64,000 bases of DNA from Pelecanus crispus. Taxonomy: Eukaryota > Chordata > Aves > Pelecaniformes > Pelecanidae. The DNA is taken from positions 43,252,221 through 43,316,220 of the forward strand of contig NC_134643.1 of assembly GCF_030463565.1 (NCBI RefSeq), written 5' to 3'. Shown here piece after piece: positions 13,201 to 36,460 of this stretch. The stretch's first letter is position 1, and the number at the start of each line of letters is the position of its first letter. Made by a program: the position numbers and the translations under genes. The notes beneath the pieces are model-generated. The model was not told where the DNA came from, made no database searches, and saw only the letters and a list, made by a program, of their open reading frames with translations.

Positions 13201-16200
13201 GCAATCCCTTGTGCAAAATGTGTAATAACAACTGCATCTCTAGGGGTCTAGAGTCCACACCTAGCCCACGGAGCAATTTAACAAATCTTGCCTTATGCTT
13301 GACCATATTGTTTTGGGCTGGTTGTGGTGACAAATGTACTTGGTGTCGTCTTCACAGTGACACTGCATTACATAGAGCATCAGGGAAGGAAGACAGAACC
13401 TCATTAAGGCCAAAAATGCACAGTGGTTTCTCGTTTTCCAGCTGCTGGGGATGCACAGGGGGTAAGCTGGGGCAGGAAGGAGGAGAAGAACTAGTGGCTG
13501 CAGTGATGCATGGGAGAGAAGGGTCTCCCCCTACCCAGGCCACCCGAGGCGCAAATGCTTCTCTGTGCCCTCATCCTGGGGGATGCTCTGTGCTTTCCAT
13601 TGGTCTGTAGGAGCCAAATCAAGCCCCAAAAGAGAAAATGCGGGGACTGGGGAGGAGTGAGGTACTGCTTTGTGGCAAAGGGCCCAATATCTCTGGCTGT
13701 GAGCCCAAGGGGATGTGCAATGGGCAGTGATGCTGCACCCCGCTGGACCACCCCATACCTGTGCCCAAGCCCTGGTGGCAGCTCTCCCCACTGACCTGCA
13801 GCCTCTGCAGCTGCCTACCTCCTTGTGCAGCACAGCTCGCTCGCCTCCTGCCCACACCCAGAGCCCCAGCAGATGAGGACCAGCTGGATTTGGCCACTGA
13901 GACTGATTTGGGATATACTGTCTCTAGCCCTCACAGCGTGGTCCACATCCAACAGATCCCTTGGATGTTGGTGCAGGCAGGCCAATGCGTGCACACAGAG
14001 ACCATCCAGTGCACATCTGTCCCCCTCTCAGGCCTACCTGGACCTGCATGACCCTCCAAATCCACCCACCTACCCAACAGGAAAAAACATGAACTCCTTT
14101 TCTATCTCTGAAAAAAAAATCATTTACAGCTGATCTCCCAAAGGCGTACTCCTGCAGAGAGATTTGGAGAAGATCCCCTGCCTCCCACTGCCTTGTGCTG
14201 TGAGGTACAATTTACAGTTTATACCGAGCACATGATATTGTAAAACACCAAGATGTGGCATTATTCAAACATTTTTGTGATGATGCGACTATTCTGCAAA
14301 GCTGTGGAGGCGAAGGGGAAGGGGGAGAGGGCTGTGACGTGTTCGGCGCTCGCCGCACAGCTCTGCTTCCCTGCCAGCAACTCTGCAAGCAAAGCCCACC
14401 ACACAGGGGAAAACACCCTCATTAAATCCTCAGGACAAGAGGACACAGACACGTGCTGCAGCTGCATTGTGGCTGTCACATAACGCTGCTTCTTGGCCAG
14501 ACAGCTTGTTCCAGCTGACTCGCTAAAACTTCTGTCAGGGATTGCACAGTTCAGCGTTAAGGTTTGAATGCTGTTACACTTAGCCCGTGCACCACCCGCT
14601 GGGTCTCAAACAGGGTGGCCGGCTGCAGGGGTGAAATCAGATCCAGGACCCGAAAGGGTGTTGGCAATGCTGTTGGCAATGCAGGTGTAACACCAGAGCT
14701 GTGCCCTGCAGAGGGTGTCCACACAGCTCAGTGGGCTGGGACAGGCTTTTCAGGGAGGCAGGGAATTAAATCCCAGTGCTGGCCATAGACAGATGCTGGC
14801 ACCTCTCAGCTCTGCATCCTGAAACCTTTATGGGGAGCCAGGCAGCTGCAGTCCCAGCCCCTTCCTTTTAGGTTAGACATGGTAGCAACAGCCCCACTGA
14901 GGTAAAGGCAGTCCCACAAATCACCCCAAGGACCTGCTGTGAACTACAGACCATTAATTCGGAGCATCTCCGTTCCTAAACATATGTCTGCCTCCCCTGC
15001 CAGACGTTACAGAACATCTCACCTGAAAACTTGGGGAAGCATGTAACACAGTCTGTCTAGTATTTTTAAATAGACACAGGCAATGCAGGAATGACTGAAT
15101 CAAAAACTTACCAGTTACTGCCTAAAGATTCAAATACAGATAAGTGAAACAGGCTTCCTGGTAATAGGGACAATAGAAGTCTAGAAATTATGTCCCATTT
15201 GAAAGCTACTGAGGACTATGAATAAAACTTAATGAACAGCTTTTGTCTAGGACTAGAATATAAAAACTTTTCTTAAAGTAAATTCTTATAGTTACCTTTG
15301 AGGGATGTTTATTCCCTGACATCAATTTAGCTAATGCACCTATTTTCATTGTATTTATCTTCAGGTCTGAAGGAAATTCGGTATTACAGTAAGCCTTAAA
15401 AAAAGGCAGAAAGAATCATGTCAGTATTTGTCATAATTTTTGATAAATTACCATATATTCAGCACTCCAATCATTCTGCTCAGTACTATTATATTGATTG
15501 GTAAATCAATAGTTCAGTGAATATGTGGTTGGAAAGTCTAATTTCTGAATTTGGTTTCTAAGCAATCATCTCTATCAGTTTTCTGGCATGTCCCTCTGCA
15601 GTGTCCCTGGCACTGGCCATATTCCAGTTGCAAACTGCTCTTCATTGACAGCTGTGCTGCTTTTAGACAGCACTTTGTGGTTGCAAAATTTAATGGTCCC
15701 AGCTGTGGTGGCTATACAAAAGGAGCTGCAGAGAATTGCAAATTCGAGCTGGGCCGGACCCAACTGCATAAGGCAAAATCTCCAACAAGTTTTAGTCTGC
15801 TTCACAAGAAAACTCCTCTACCCTTGTGATTAAGATCCAAATTCACTTACCTTTTCCCTTCCCAGCAGCTGTCAGGCAGGCTACAGCCGCACTGTAATGA
15901 GGAGACAGGCAAAGGAGGCACGTGGGCAAGTCCTGAATATAGGATGGGCAGAGTTGAAGCTAGGAAAGCTGCAGAAGGCAGAGAGCAGTGAAGACGTGCA
16001 AAGAAAACAAGGGAATAATCTACATAGTGGGTTCAGGAGACTGCAGAAGAAAATAAAGCAAACAAGTAACATGAACTTTGTTTAAAGCTTCTCAGATAGC
16101 CAGATGCTCTTCCATGAAGTGTTTCTGTAGTACACCTGGAGCTCACATGATAGCATGGTTTCAGTCAGAGATGTAGTTCTTACAACAAAAAAAAGAGAAG

Positions 16201-19200
16201 AAAGCTTGGGAGTCAGTGGGGACATGTCAGTCCCACGTACACCTGAGCACGAGCCACCTCACGGGCAGGCTCTGATTGCACACTCCCTTCCTCTTCTGAG
16301 AAGAACGCAAGTGCTACAAACTGTTTCTGGGGCAGTGGATGGGAAATGTTCATGAAGTAGCCTTGGCACCACACATCTGCGCGAGCAGGCAAAGCACGGG
16401 GGGCAGGCACCAGAGCAGGGGCACATTGCCTCTGCACTGAGCCTCTGCCCCTGCGCCAGGAGGGAGACAGGTCCAGCTACTTTTTCTGTCCACAGGCACT
16501 CGCAGAAATCAGTTTGACCCATGCTGAAAGAGGTATCTAAGATACGGGTAAAATAACTTTCTGGTCATGCTTGATCCATCTTCTTTAGCTCTGGAGAAAC
16601 CAAGCAGCTTGCTTGGAGTAGGCACCAGGCATGCATGGGACAGAGGTGGTGCCACACACCCTGCGGGTGAGTTGGGTGTGGAGGTGACAATCACCTTCTC
16701 CTCCTCACCCCTGCACCAGGGGAGGGAGGTCGAACCTTCTAGCCACAGCGTGAAGCCCTGGGCACTCGCACAGGCTGTTCTGCTGCAGCAGCTGGTGGAG
16801 GATGGAGAATACGGGAATGGGGCACAGATAACAGCTGCAGCTGCATATCCTTATGGCTACTTGTATTCAAACCAGATTCGGTGACCACCACAATAAATGG
16901 TGTTATTATTATTATTATTATTTCAGCTGAAAGATGCTTTGATACAAAGATGTTGTCGATAAATGTCCTGGAAATGTCCATGACGTAAACCAGTTGCTTC
17001 CCAAGACCTAGTCTTGCTTAAGTAAACCAAGGACTGATTTGCCATTCATTTCAGTGAGGCCATTTCATGCTGGGAACTTGTTCAGATAATGTCCTGTACT
17101 GAGAAAACTCTTCAACAATTACAGATGAACCTATTAAGTTTGTGCATAGGTTCTTCCCTGAGCTCAGTCCTAGTGCTGTTAAGCTCCATTATTCACAGAT
17201 TTAAAGCAAACTCATCAAGGGTTAAGAAGAGATTATAAACAGCAGTAACTAAATAATTTTTTTTGCCATGATTTCCAACCAAAACTAAGAAGACGAGTTT
17301 CAGAACTGGAAAAGTTACAGTCAATGTTAAGACACTGACATAGGGAAAGCTGCATATTTTTATTTCTGGGTGGTCACAGTTACATGCAGCAGATTCCGTA
17401 AGAGTTCAAGAAAACTGTGTCCCTCAGTGCTCCCTCTACCCCTCTTTCCAGTGTTCCAGTTCAGAAGAAACCTGATTTCTCATGCTGGCAAAATGCAAAA
17501 AGTACTACTAAATAATGGCATTGTTTTAAAACTTTCAGAGTGCCAAACACTGCGTCGTACCAACAACATCCATAGGCATGAAGAAATAAGATTTTCATAA
17601 AACCCTGGTGCTGCATTTAATTACAAAGCAAGGAAATCCCTGTAAGAAACTGAAAATCCATTCTATATTTAGCATCAGCCTAATAGGATAATGTGGCTAC
17701 GGTTTACTATTCTTCAGATTGATGGAGGTTTGCATTGTTTTGCTGCAAAGGCCAAGCTTCTTAAATAAGTCTGATCTTGCTGCTTTTGCAAATAAGCTGT
17801 CTTAAGGTCAAGGGAAACAACTTCCACTTTCTTCTTTTGGTAGTTCATTACCTTATGCAGGTCTAACGCTGCTCTGAGGAGGCCAACACGAAACCGTCTG
17901 CTTTCCATGTTTTAAAGGGTGCCTATACCATTCTGCAAGACAAAGATGGATTACAGCCATCTATTACAGCCTCAGTATTTCCCAAGCAATATCTTTTTCT
18001 TCACATTACACCTCATGTTTACAGTCCTATAGGAGTCACAACCATTCTATAGAGAAAACATTTGACTTAAAATAGTACTCTCTGATGTGCCCTAGCATCT
18101 TATCTCCAAATCCCATTTGGGGAGACAACTGAGAGCTTCATGTGATAGCAAAATGCAGCGATGCTCTACCCAGATGCAGAAGATAAAATGAACACATCCC
18201 AAAAGGTTCAGTATAGCTTAGCTGTGGCCCTGGTTTTAAACCGATCTCCTGTCTTCCACCTGCAAATAATACAGGACATGTTAAATGAAATGCATAAAAT
18301 TTTTGGTGCCAAATTTTCAAAAAGTGTCCACCTCCAATTTCTTTTTTTTTTTATATATGCTAGAATATTGCCATCTGTGAATGTGAAGCTGTGAAAGTAT
18401 GAATCTGAAATCTGTCAGCTGTTCATCAACATGCTCATGAGAAAAAAATGCAAGTGACAGAAGGCTGGGTTTTGGGGAGGAGGTTGCAGAGGGCAAGGGA
18501 AGCACAGATATTTTGCCAGAAGGCAATGAGAAGCCGCACGTAGACTGTGCCGTGGAGCCAGAAGCTCTGCACCAATCGCACCTGCTGGAGCGCACCCCAG
18601 CATTCCTGCAGAGTCGACGTGTGACAGATCCCCATCTCTGGGGCCAGGAATGAGACACCTCTGCAATTTTAACAGTTCCCAGGGATATTCAGTTAAGTAG
18701 GAGGGAAATGCTGGTAATGGCACACCAGCTAGGTACCCAACACCCAACACTAACATCTCAGTATTTGCTCATGAGCTAACTCTCAACTTTAAAACCCACC
18801 ATTTTTTAAATAACTTGTCTCTTTAGAAATTAAATAAATAACAAGTATTTCCAAGGGGAAAATAATGTATTATAAAAATATTAATGTTTCTGATAACTTT
18901 AACCTGATAGAAACCTTTGCTTTTTTTGTAATTTGTTCTCATTCAGTTAGTACTCACAGGCTCTATTATGGAATCGTTCAAGCCACTGCTTGTAATACAG
19001 CATACTAATATATTAATTTTCCCTTTCTAGTAACAGTTTTCCATTCCAATTTCCTTTATCTGACTTCTGCATGATATATTCTGATGATAAAATGCCCTCC
19101 TCTTTCATATAGTTAATTCATTCATAACTTTTAAAATTCATGTCTTCACATTAAATATGCTGGCAAGTTTGCTCATGTCAGATTGGTCCCTGCTCCCTCT

Positions 19201-22129
19201 AGTTTTCAGTAACCCATCTGAACAGAGGCTTCCTTAAATTTCCTTCTCTTTCAACAGTTTTAATTTAATCCAGACTTTTTGTAAGAGAACTTTTAGGAAC
19301 AATAATTGTTTCACACATGGAAAAGCCCTCTGACATACAGCATTATATTAATTATCATTAGCTGCATGCTTCTTAGCAGTTCTGGCACCAGTTTACAGTA
19401 CACGCCTATAACACTTGTAATACAGTGTCTCAAAATTAGCTGGAATAGCAACATGTTCTCAGTGCTGAATGAGGCCCCATAAGAACACTAACTGCGTTCA
19501 ATGTCCAAAGGTCCCATAATCTACTCATATCCACCATACGTCACAGCTTTTAATCTCTGCACCAACCTTCCTGTTGCACTAGTTTATCTTTCAAAAAGAT
19601 GCTCATTTTTGACATTTTGACTTTACAACTTTTAAAGGCAAACAAGCAATAGCCCTTGGTAAATTGTCTTAATGGATGCATTGCTTCTAAACTCATTGCT
19701 TGCTTAACTCTATCTAGTTTTGACTTCTAACCCTCAAGTGTTACTTATAAAAGGACCAGATAAGTTTTTGGACTCTTAAAGCAGGCCCAGAAATGCCCAC
19801 AACCACCCCTTGGTGAGTATTTGATCCCCAGGACACCCACACTCACACAGCATCTTCCAAAACTCCCTCCTCCAGGTGCAGTTTTGCTTCTGCAGGGCTG
19901 AAGACCTCTGGGAGCTCAGATAGATCTGCTCTGCGTAAGAACACCACACTGTGAAGACACCCTTTACAAAAGATCATTGTACCTACTTATTTTTAAAGGA
20001 TGGCCAAAAGAGGAAGTGGATGTAAATGTGCTGCCCATCCTCTGCATAGTGTCTGAGACATAACTGCATTACCCTGAAGAGTGAAGTCTAGGTTCAAAGC
20101 CTTCCTCAGTCTGAGAAAGTTAAACCTTGGTGGCCTACCTCCCATGAAAATGCACTTTCACCCCTTCTTGGGCCCAGAAGCAGGGGAATAACAGGAGGGG
20201 GCTAGTCTTTGAGGGCTGATGGTTAAGCCAAGTCATCATCTTAGAACAGTCAGATTTGGGTTGTAGTCCCAAGACACATGAATTGTTAATGGTCTCACCA
20301 TCAGCTTGTCCTCCAGGTATGTCTTAAAAAAAAAAAAAAAAAGCATTTAAACATGGGCTTGGTTCACTAGGGGAAAAATAAGTAGCTGCAATCAGGATAT
20401 TCTGAACTCAAGGTCCTGTGTTGGAGGAGGTCCATCCAGGCTTAAGCTCCTTACCATCCAGACACAGTAGAAGATGTCAGACACCTTCTGGCTATCAGTG
20501 TTTTCTACAGTCTTACCCAACACAATGCACAACCCTGTCTGCATCCCATCTGGGGCTCCTCGCTGTCCCCATGTAGCACTGAGGAAAGCCAAACACCTCT
20601 CTCTGGGTGCTTGGGGCAGACATCAGACCTGTGTGACTGGAGCTCACTGTGATCCTTGTCCTGGCTAACCACTACACCTCTTCTTCATGTGGGTACTGCT
20701 CACAGGTCACAGTACAGACAATTTTTAACCTTTGGGCAAACTCAGCACATTGAGCTTTCATGATATGTTACTATAACCCATCTTCCAAAACTTGAACACC
20801 TCTTGGTCCTGTTTTCTGGAATCTTTCTTACATTCCAGCACCCTTTCCAAAATACTGTAGTAACAGCCTCTCAGATCATGTGTACAGCTCTACTAGCTCC
20901 CTCACCCCTCTCAGACACTCTGCTTGTGTATTCAGGGATTTCACTGGTTGCCCCAAATACAATATGTGATTAGGATTTTTAAGCAACCATTTATCATGTC
21001 CTTTTTAGGTTGCCTTCACACCAGGATGCAATAAAACTGCTTTGAGCCTGATAATATCTAACCCAATTATAACTTCTGCATGAGGCATGGGGTCATTAAC
21101 AAGAAGGAAGATTTTAAACTGTTTTAGAAGCCAGCTCATGCTAGTTTTTTAATTAGCTCCTCATGTACTCCAGGAAACTGGTTTGAGAATTGGGATGGCC
21201 AGTGGCAGGCAGGGGACCGATACAGCTAAAGAAAGCGCATGAGCCACTTCAGAAGATATGTTCCAAGTTCCTCCCCAGGTCTTTTGCCTTTTATTCTCCA
21301 AATCAGGTATTACATTTCCACTGGTTTCCACCAGGATTGTGCATGCACCTTGACATGTTCACAGAAGTTCCACGATACAGAGTTTCACAACTGGGACAGG
21401 TCCCTACAATCGGGACACCAGGGTGACAAAACAGATTCTGGAGAATTTCCCACTGAATAGGATGGAGAGAACATAATTACCACATCGTAGCACTACAATG
21501 CCTCATAAACATAGAATAGACTAGATCCATTTACCACAAAAATCACAGAAAGTAACTGATCAAAGAATATCTCTTTTATGTAAAATATACATTTGTAAGA
21601 TATAATTTTAATACATCTTTTATAGTTATTGATGTTGGGTTTGCAACACTTTGAAATAAAAAAAAAAAACCCTAAATATTCTTGCTGCCAGAATTTTATT
21701 TCTCACAATACTTATAGTTTGAGGTAACAATGAAAGAAGACTGTGCTGTGAACAAAGTTGGTGATGTTTGTCTGCAGTCATATTTCTGTTATCAAAGTGA
21801 AAAGTAAACTTAAGACTTGGCACATAAACTAGAATTCAGACAAATATAGGTCATGGCAAACTGAGAAAGCAAGGACTTATGCAAACCTACTCTGTTCATA
21901 TTTGTGACCTTTGCAAAATATACCATTATTATGACAGAAGTCAAGACAGATGTAGTTTACATCACTATCATTATTAAGTGTGTGTCTTTGTATGATCCAC
22001 AGCACAACTTACTGCAGGAACCAGGAATAATACACAGGGGTGTGGGTCTTTGCATGGAGCCTTAGCAATGATGACTTTAATTCAGCTTTCCTTGATATAG
22101 ATAAAAACTGATATTCCATGCACACACAT
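13201..22129. other. intergenic, downstream flank of KCNC2
   Basis: The part at 13.4-14.8 kb is GC-richer and shows overlapping ORFs on both strands, none recognisable. Simple sequence includes (TTA)6 near 16903-16922 and a poly-A run of about 17 at 20326-20342. From about 18.7 kb onward it is AT-rich unique sequence. The KCNC2 transcript might extend some way into the right-hand end. Confidence 0.5.
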
Positions 22130-23454
22130 TTTATTTACAGCTGACTCATCAACAGTGACTAGTCACCCCTTCCTCTGGCAGCAGTAATTATGAGCAGTCT
22201 TTAATCTTCTTTAACAAGCTCTGCTTCGCATGTAAAGTCTCAGTGACCTCCTCAAGGCGTGAGTTGTTTATCAGGGCCCATTCAGCAGCAGCAGTCTCTT
22301 TCCAGTACAGTCCTTGGTATGGCTAAATTCCATTGTCCCTTTTTCAGCAGTCAAAAATCCATGATAAATTCTGTACAACACTGTAGTTAATATAACAGCA
22401 GCACCAGATATTATATTAATTCCTTTGCTAAAAGCTCTTTGCAATTATCTCTCTATTGACAATATCTTACCAAAACTAAATCAATGTACATCTCTAAATA
22501 TCAGAAATGTATACTTTGATAAATACATTATTGTACAAGAATTCTGACATGCAGATCATGCTATTGGGCTAGGCTATATACAGAAGAACATGTTACATGG
22601 TCAACAATAAGTTATATTTCTTTTCCTAACAAAAAATAAAACATGACAATCAGGGATTATTCAACAATCTCAAGGATCTCTTAAGATTTGGGTTGTTATG
22701 GTCTTCCCCATGTAGTTCTAAAACACTGTGGTTTAGGGTAACTTTTTCTCACCAGCCCAAAACATAAAATCTGCCATTGCATTTTTCCTGTTGCATAAAC
22801 AGAGGTTAATATTGAATGAAAAAGCCACTAGAGGAGATACAGTTTCAAAACTGTAATGAATGCTGGTTGCTAGGAGGAAGATTGATGCAATAGGCAACCG
22901 GTCAGTACTATAAAGCCGCTACTAAGTCCCACTCAAAAAATCTTCAGAGTGCTCACATGAGTTGGTCTAGGTGATACTAACTTGCACTTGAAAAATATAT
23001 ATATTTGTATCTATACACATAAGTATAGTCCATATGAAAAAAAGAGCAAAGGAGAAAAATGTCCTTAGTCAACCTTAAAAGAGGGGGGCATTTTAACAGT
23101 ATCTCTGTGCTTTATGGAGACAGATGGAGAATACAGTAGACAGGTTGCAAAACAGACAGACAAACAACATATAGGACAAAGCACCTCAAAAAACATTGGC
23201 TGAAGAAATTTTTGAAGCTCATGAGCCAGAGGTATAAGGCTGGTCAAAAACCCGACTTGAGAACTACTACCCTCTTATAGTGGTACAAAAAAGCCCCCAG
23301 TAATCTCAATTTTACTTGGTACTCAGCCTCTGAAAATGTTGAAGAACCCTGGAGTAGAGAAATGACTACAGTACCAAGCAGCACTTGCTAGCTTAAAATT
23401 GCAAGTCTGGATGGCGTTTACCTTTCTTGCATGTTTTGTGCCTTCCCCAAGCCA
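22130..23454 (-). other. probable KCNC2 3' UTR (isoform B)
   Basis: This non-coding, AT-rich sequence follows the isoform B stop codon. On the minus strand the nearest AATAAA I can find is at 22135-22130, which would make a UTR of about 1.3 kb. I see no repeat or ORF of note here. The UTR end is inferred from that hexamer alone. Confidence 0.35.
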
Positions 23455-23516
23455 TTAAGAAAGAGATCTGGCTTCTGCTTGCGTGTAACCAGTAATGACA
23501 ACCTCTTTGCAGTTAT
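23455..23516 (-). CDS. KCNC2: KCNC2 alternative terminal exon B (short C-terminus)
   Basis: This is a second alternative last exon of Kv3.2, about 0.7 kb beyond exon A. The acceptor is CACACAG (AG at 23518-23517). Two bases complete an Asp codon with the G from the 28283 exon. The 19 further residues NCKEVVITGYTQAEARSLS are followed by TAA at 23457-23455. I recognise this as the bird counterpart of a known mammalian Kv3.2 splice-isoform tail that ends SLT instead of SLS. Use of this exon removes the 44-residue PSIL tail. The coding part is very short, so an automatic predictor would likely miss it. The nearest clear AATAAA on this strand that I see is about 1.3 kb away, near 22135-22130, suggesting a longer 3' UTR for this isoform. 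Confidence 0.9.
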
Positions 23517-24233
23517 CTGTGTGCAAACAACCGGAGACATTCAGAACTCTGATACAGCAATCCAGTACCAAAGTAAGTTAATCACAAAATAAAGCCATTT
23601 ATAAACAAGTAGATCGTTAAAAAATAAAGGAAAAGGTTAAACAAAGAAAAACAATCCCACATGCAGACCAGTTTATCAGTGCTTTCATTTCAGCAGGATG
23701 GTACAATGCGAGAACACACATCCAGAGCCCTCAGTGGTCTCCGCGATCGGCAACACTGCTTGTCAGGTGATGGAGACAAGATGGTCCATGCAAATGAGCA
23801 GACCCAAGTCACATCATTGTGTGCAACCAAGACACGATTCCAGACATCTTCAGAATGGATTAGAGTCACAAGAAATGGAGGTTCAATGGAGTGACTGATA
23901 ATTAGTTGGAAGCACATTATTTTAAGTAAATCTCCCTGAAAATATGCTTATTTATTGAATATACTGGCCAACGGCGTCCACTAACTGTCCTTTTATTGCC
24001 ACAGGAAAGTAGGACAATTTAGTAGATAAAAGGAGAAGCACTACCTTAGGTAATCTTTAAAAGCCAAGATAAAAATCTTCAGCTACCCAAGTGGCATTTC
24101 TTATACTGACAGTTATATCATGCAGGAGTTATACCATATTTGTGGAGCCTATGGTTAATGCTACATTTATTTCCAATATGTGGTAAACAGTATTTGAATT
24201 AATACTATGTAGCCGATTGATGCCATCTGGTTT
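23517..24233 (-). other. isoform A 3' UTR and intron before exon B
   Basis: This stretch can serve two roles. It would be the 3' UTR when exon A is used (AATAAA at 24171-24166 and 23956-23951), and intron when exon B is used. Its own small ORFs are not recognisable. Confidence 0.5.
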
Positions 24234-28282
<4,049 letters not shown>

Positions 28283-28450
28283 CTTTCCTGATCCCTCCAT
28301 CAGTAGCACACGTGTAATCACCTGTCGTCAGTAGGAAACATGTTCCCCCTCTTCTGTTTTTGTCTCTTGTACTAGAGCGTCTGATGGGAGGGAGCCTTTC
28401 ACCAGGTGAGAGTGGCTGCTCACTTCCTGCACTGTCTTCACCTGATAACA
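28283..28450 (-). CDS. KCNC2: KCNC2 (Kv3.2) cytoplasmic C-terminal exon
   Basis: This 168-bp constitutive exon encodes part of the Kv3.2 cytoplasmic tail. The acceptor AG is at 28452-28451 and the donor GTAC at 28282-28279. It enters in phase 1 (completing a Val codon with the last G of the pore exon) and leaves in phase 1 after a single G. The peptide begins [12 protein letters not shown], contains the basic run [15 protein letters not shown] and ends [12 protein letters not shown], closely matching mammalian Kv3.2 as I remember it. There appears to be one extra proline (LPPIRR rather than LPIRR) and a few conservative changes. RRSS fits the protein kinase A consensus; Kv3.2 is known to be inhibited by PKA, so this could be a target, but the site assignment is inference. 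The acceptor pyrimidine tract (GCTTTAACCAG) is weak. Confidence 0.95.
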
Positions 28451-34173
<5,723 letters not shown>

Positions 34174-34764
34174 AACTTTGGTTTAACCCCAGCCAGCAAC
34201 TAAGCACCACACAGCCGCTCGCTCACTCCCCTCGTGGTGGGATGGGGGAGAGAATCAGAAGGGTAAGAGTGAGAAAACTCGTGGGTTGACATAAAGACTA
34301 ATAAGTAAAGCAAAACCCACACATGCAAGCAAAGCAAAACAAGGAATTTATTCACTGCTTCCCATTGGCAGGCAGGTGTTCAGCCATCTCCAGGAAAGCA
34401 GGGCTCCATCACATGTAATGGTTACTTGGGAAGACAAAGACCTTCACTCCGAACATCCCCTCCTTCCTTCTTCTTCCCCCAGCTTTATGTGCTGAGCATG
34501 ATGTCACATGGTATGGAATATCCCTTTGGTCAGTTGGGGTCAGCTGTCCCAGCTGTGTCCCCTCCCAGCTTCTTGTGCACCCCCAGCCTACTCGCTGTTG
34601 GGGTGGGGTGAGAAGCAGAAAAGGCCTTGACTCTGTGTAAGCACTGCTCAGCAGTATCTAAAGCACCCTGTGTTATCAACACTGTTTTCAGCACAAATCC
34701 AAAATGTAGCCCCATACTAGCTACTATGAAGAAAATTAACTCTATCCCAGCCAAAACCAGCACA
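34174..34764 (-). mobile_element. solo LTR in KCNC2 intron 1, sense orientation
   Basis: This LTR of about 590 bp is related to the other three but belongs to a different subfamily, with its own block CAGGTGTTCAGCCATCTCCA (34375-34394) and a stretch up to CTTTATGTGCTGAGCATGAT. The outer ends are decayed (AACTTTGG where TGTYGTGG is expected). A possible 5-bp duplication, ACAAC, is at 34172-34176 and 34762-34766, which would trim the LTR to 34177-34761. It has no internal retroviral sequence. It lies in the same transcriptional sense as KCNC2. Confidence 0.9.
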
Positions 34765-34766
34765 AC

Positions 34767-35834
34767 TACAAAATTGCTGCATGTTCATAGCTCATTTATT
34801 CCTGGCACTGGACACCAACATACACAAAAAAGCCTCAGTCTTGTGTGAGAGAACTAGAGTCAGCAAATACAACCAGATTTATATAACCTAAGTGAATTAA
34901 TTTCAGAAGATCTTTGCAAAACCTCTCCATAACATGGATAGAGAATTTATAAAACTCTAAACCACTGGTGGGCTAAGAATGAGCCTTGGGAGGCTCCTAA
35001 GGCATCCTCCAGCATCTTTCAACACAGTGAAGGAGGGAAAAAGCAAACAAATTTGTGGAGATTGAGGAACACTGAAGCTAAGTCAGCACTACAGTTTGCA
35101 ATCTGGGTGGGAACTTTTAATAGATAAAATATTGGCAACCTCTTTAACAGCAACACTTTGGTGATTTCAGACAACTATGAACATTTTTTGTCTGAAAAGA
35201 ACAGAAAATTACATTCAACCTAGACAAACTAAAATTTACCAACAACTCAGTTATAATAAGGATTAATTTAATTAATCAAGTAAATCTAATTGTGCATCCA
35301 ACAGTGCACTGAATCTAATGGTAAGTAAATAATTAGCACCTGTTTCCGGTCTGTATTTCAGAAAGAGGGTCCATTCTGGTTCAGATCCTTTCTAAAAAAA
35401 TGCTAAATACCAAGGAATTAACTACGGGTAGAACTGCCTGACAAGCTATTTATTACTGTTTTGCTCAACATTGACACTGCGAAAGACCACAGTGCATTTG
35501 GCACTTGGCACAGCAGATCAAAATTTTTAACTGTGCACCTACATTCAACGGCTTTTTATTATCCCTAAAGGAAAAAGACATTCAATCATTTCCAAAATCT
35601 GCTGAGTCTCCTACTCGGTTATCCTAAAAGCAATCATCTTTCAGAGGTTAGAGCAAACAAAGTCAAGAAAAAATTATTAATGTAGTGACAGATTTTTTGA
35701 TTATCCGGCAATTTCCATTCATAGCAATGTAAAACAACGAGATGTACACATTTCGCCATGCACACAATAGCATATACATCACTGATTTTGAGCAAAGACA
35801 CTCATTCCTTTTATCTTTTGTTGTGTTTTGTTTT
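34767..35834 (-). other. KCNC2 intron 1, no feature seen
   Basis: AT-rich unique intron sequence without recognisable exon or repeat. Confidence 0.6.
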
Positions 35835-35912
35835 AAACTATAAACTCCTTGGATCAGGACATTCTGGACAGAGCTTGCACAGCACCTAGCGCAATGAAAC
35901 CTCATACACAAG
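35835..35912 (+). repeat. ancient amniote LINE/SINE 3' remnant
   Basis: AACTATAAACTCCTTGGATC followed by TGCACAGCACCTAGCGCAAT follows the order of a 3' end known from reptile, crocodile and mammal (L2-like) repeats. Similarity is judged by eye. It is in intron 1, antisense to KCNC2. Confidence 0.5.
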
Positions 35913-36227
35913 AAGACCTACAATGTTATTGCAATAGTCAGAGAGTTCAGAGAACACTGTCGTGTCAAAACCAGGACAAACATGCAAGAAGAAAATGCAA
36001 TGGTCAATGCAAGAAGGAATATTTCTTCAGTCAAAGAAAAATGCTTAGGGATTTATTTTACATTAACAAAGATATTTCCTCAGTATTATATTACATAATA
36101 CTAGGCAATGAAAAGTTGAAAAGTCTCTAGCATGTTTTTCACAAACAGTTGTAATGACAGAAATTAAATTGTCATGTGCTATCCTCACTTTATGCTTGCC
36201 TTCTGCTTCATCCTAATTCCATCTTCT

Positions 36228-36460
36228 CTCATTTTGAAGGTAATGAGCCTCTAAAAACACATCCTTTTTTCTTCATGTGGGCAAGCACCACATTTCAGAC
36301 AAAGTCAGTACAGATCCAAACTCACAGATTGTCTGGTGGATGGGACCAACCACGTTCTATTCCTCAGTCCTGCTAATGCCCACAATAATTGGGGTACCAC
36401 GCACAACTTTGGGCTTTTTTTTATGAAGCACACAAATCTAAAAGGAGTGAGCCTGATCAT
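36228..36460 (+). repeat. old local duplication, copy 1
   Basis: Copy 1 shares with copy 2 (37036-37255) an ordered series of blocks: ATTTTGAAGG, TCATGTG, CACATTTCAG, GTACAGAT, GATGGGA, ATGAAGCAC and AAATCTAAA. Spacing between copies is about 800 bp. The identity is not a known repeat to me. Confidence 0.7.

Noticed and set aside
13209..14133. Overlapping ORFs in the GC-richer region
   Set aside because: They occur on both strands and in several frames with no recognisable product; higher GC lowers stop frequency.
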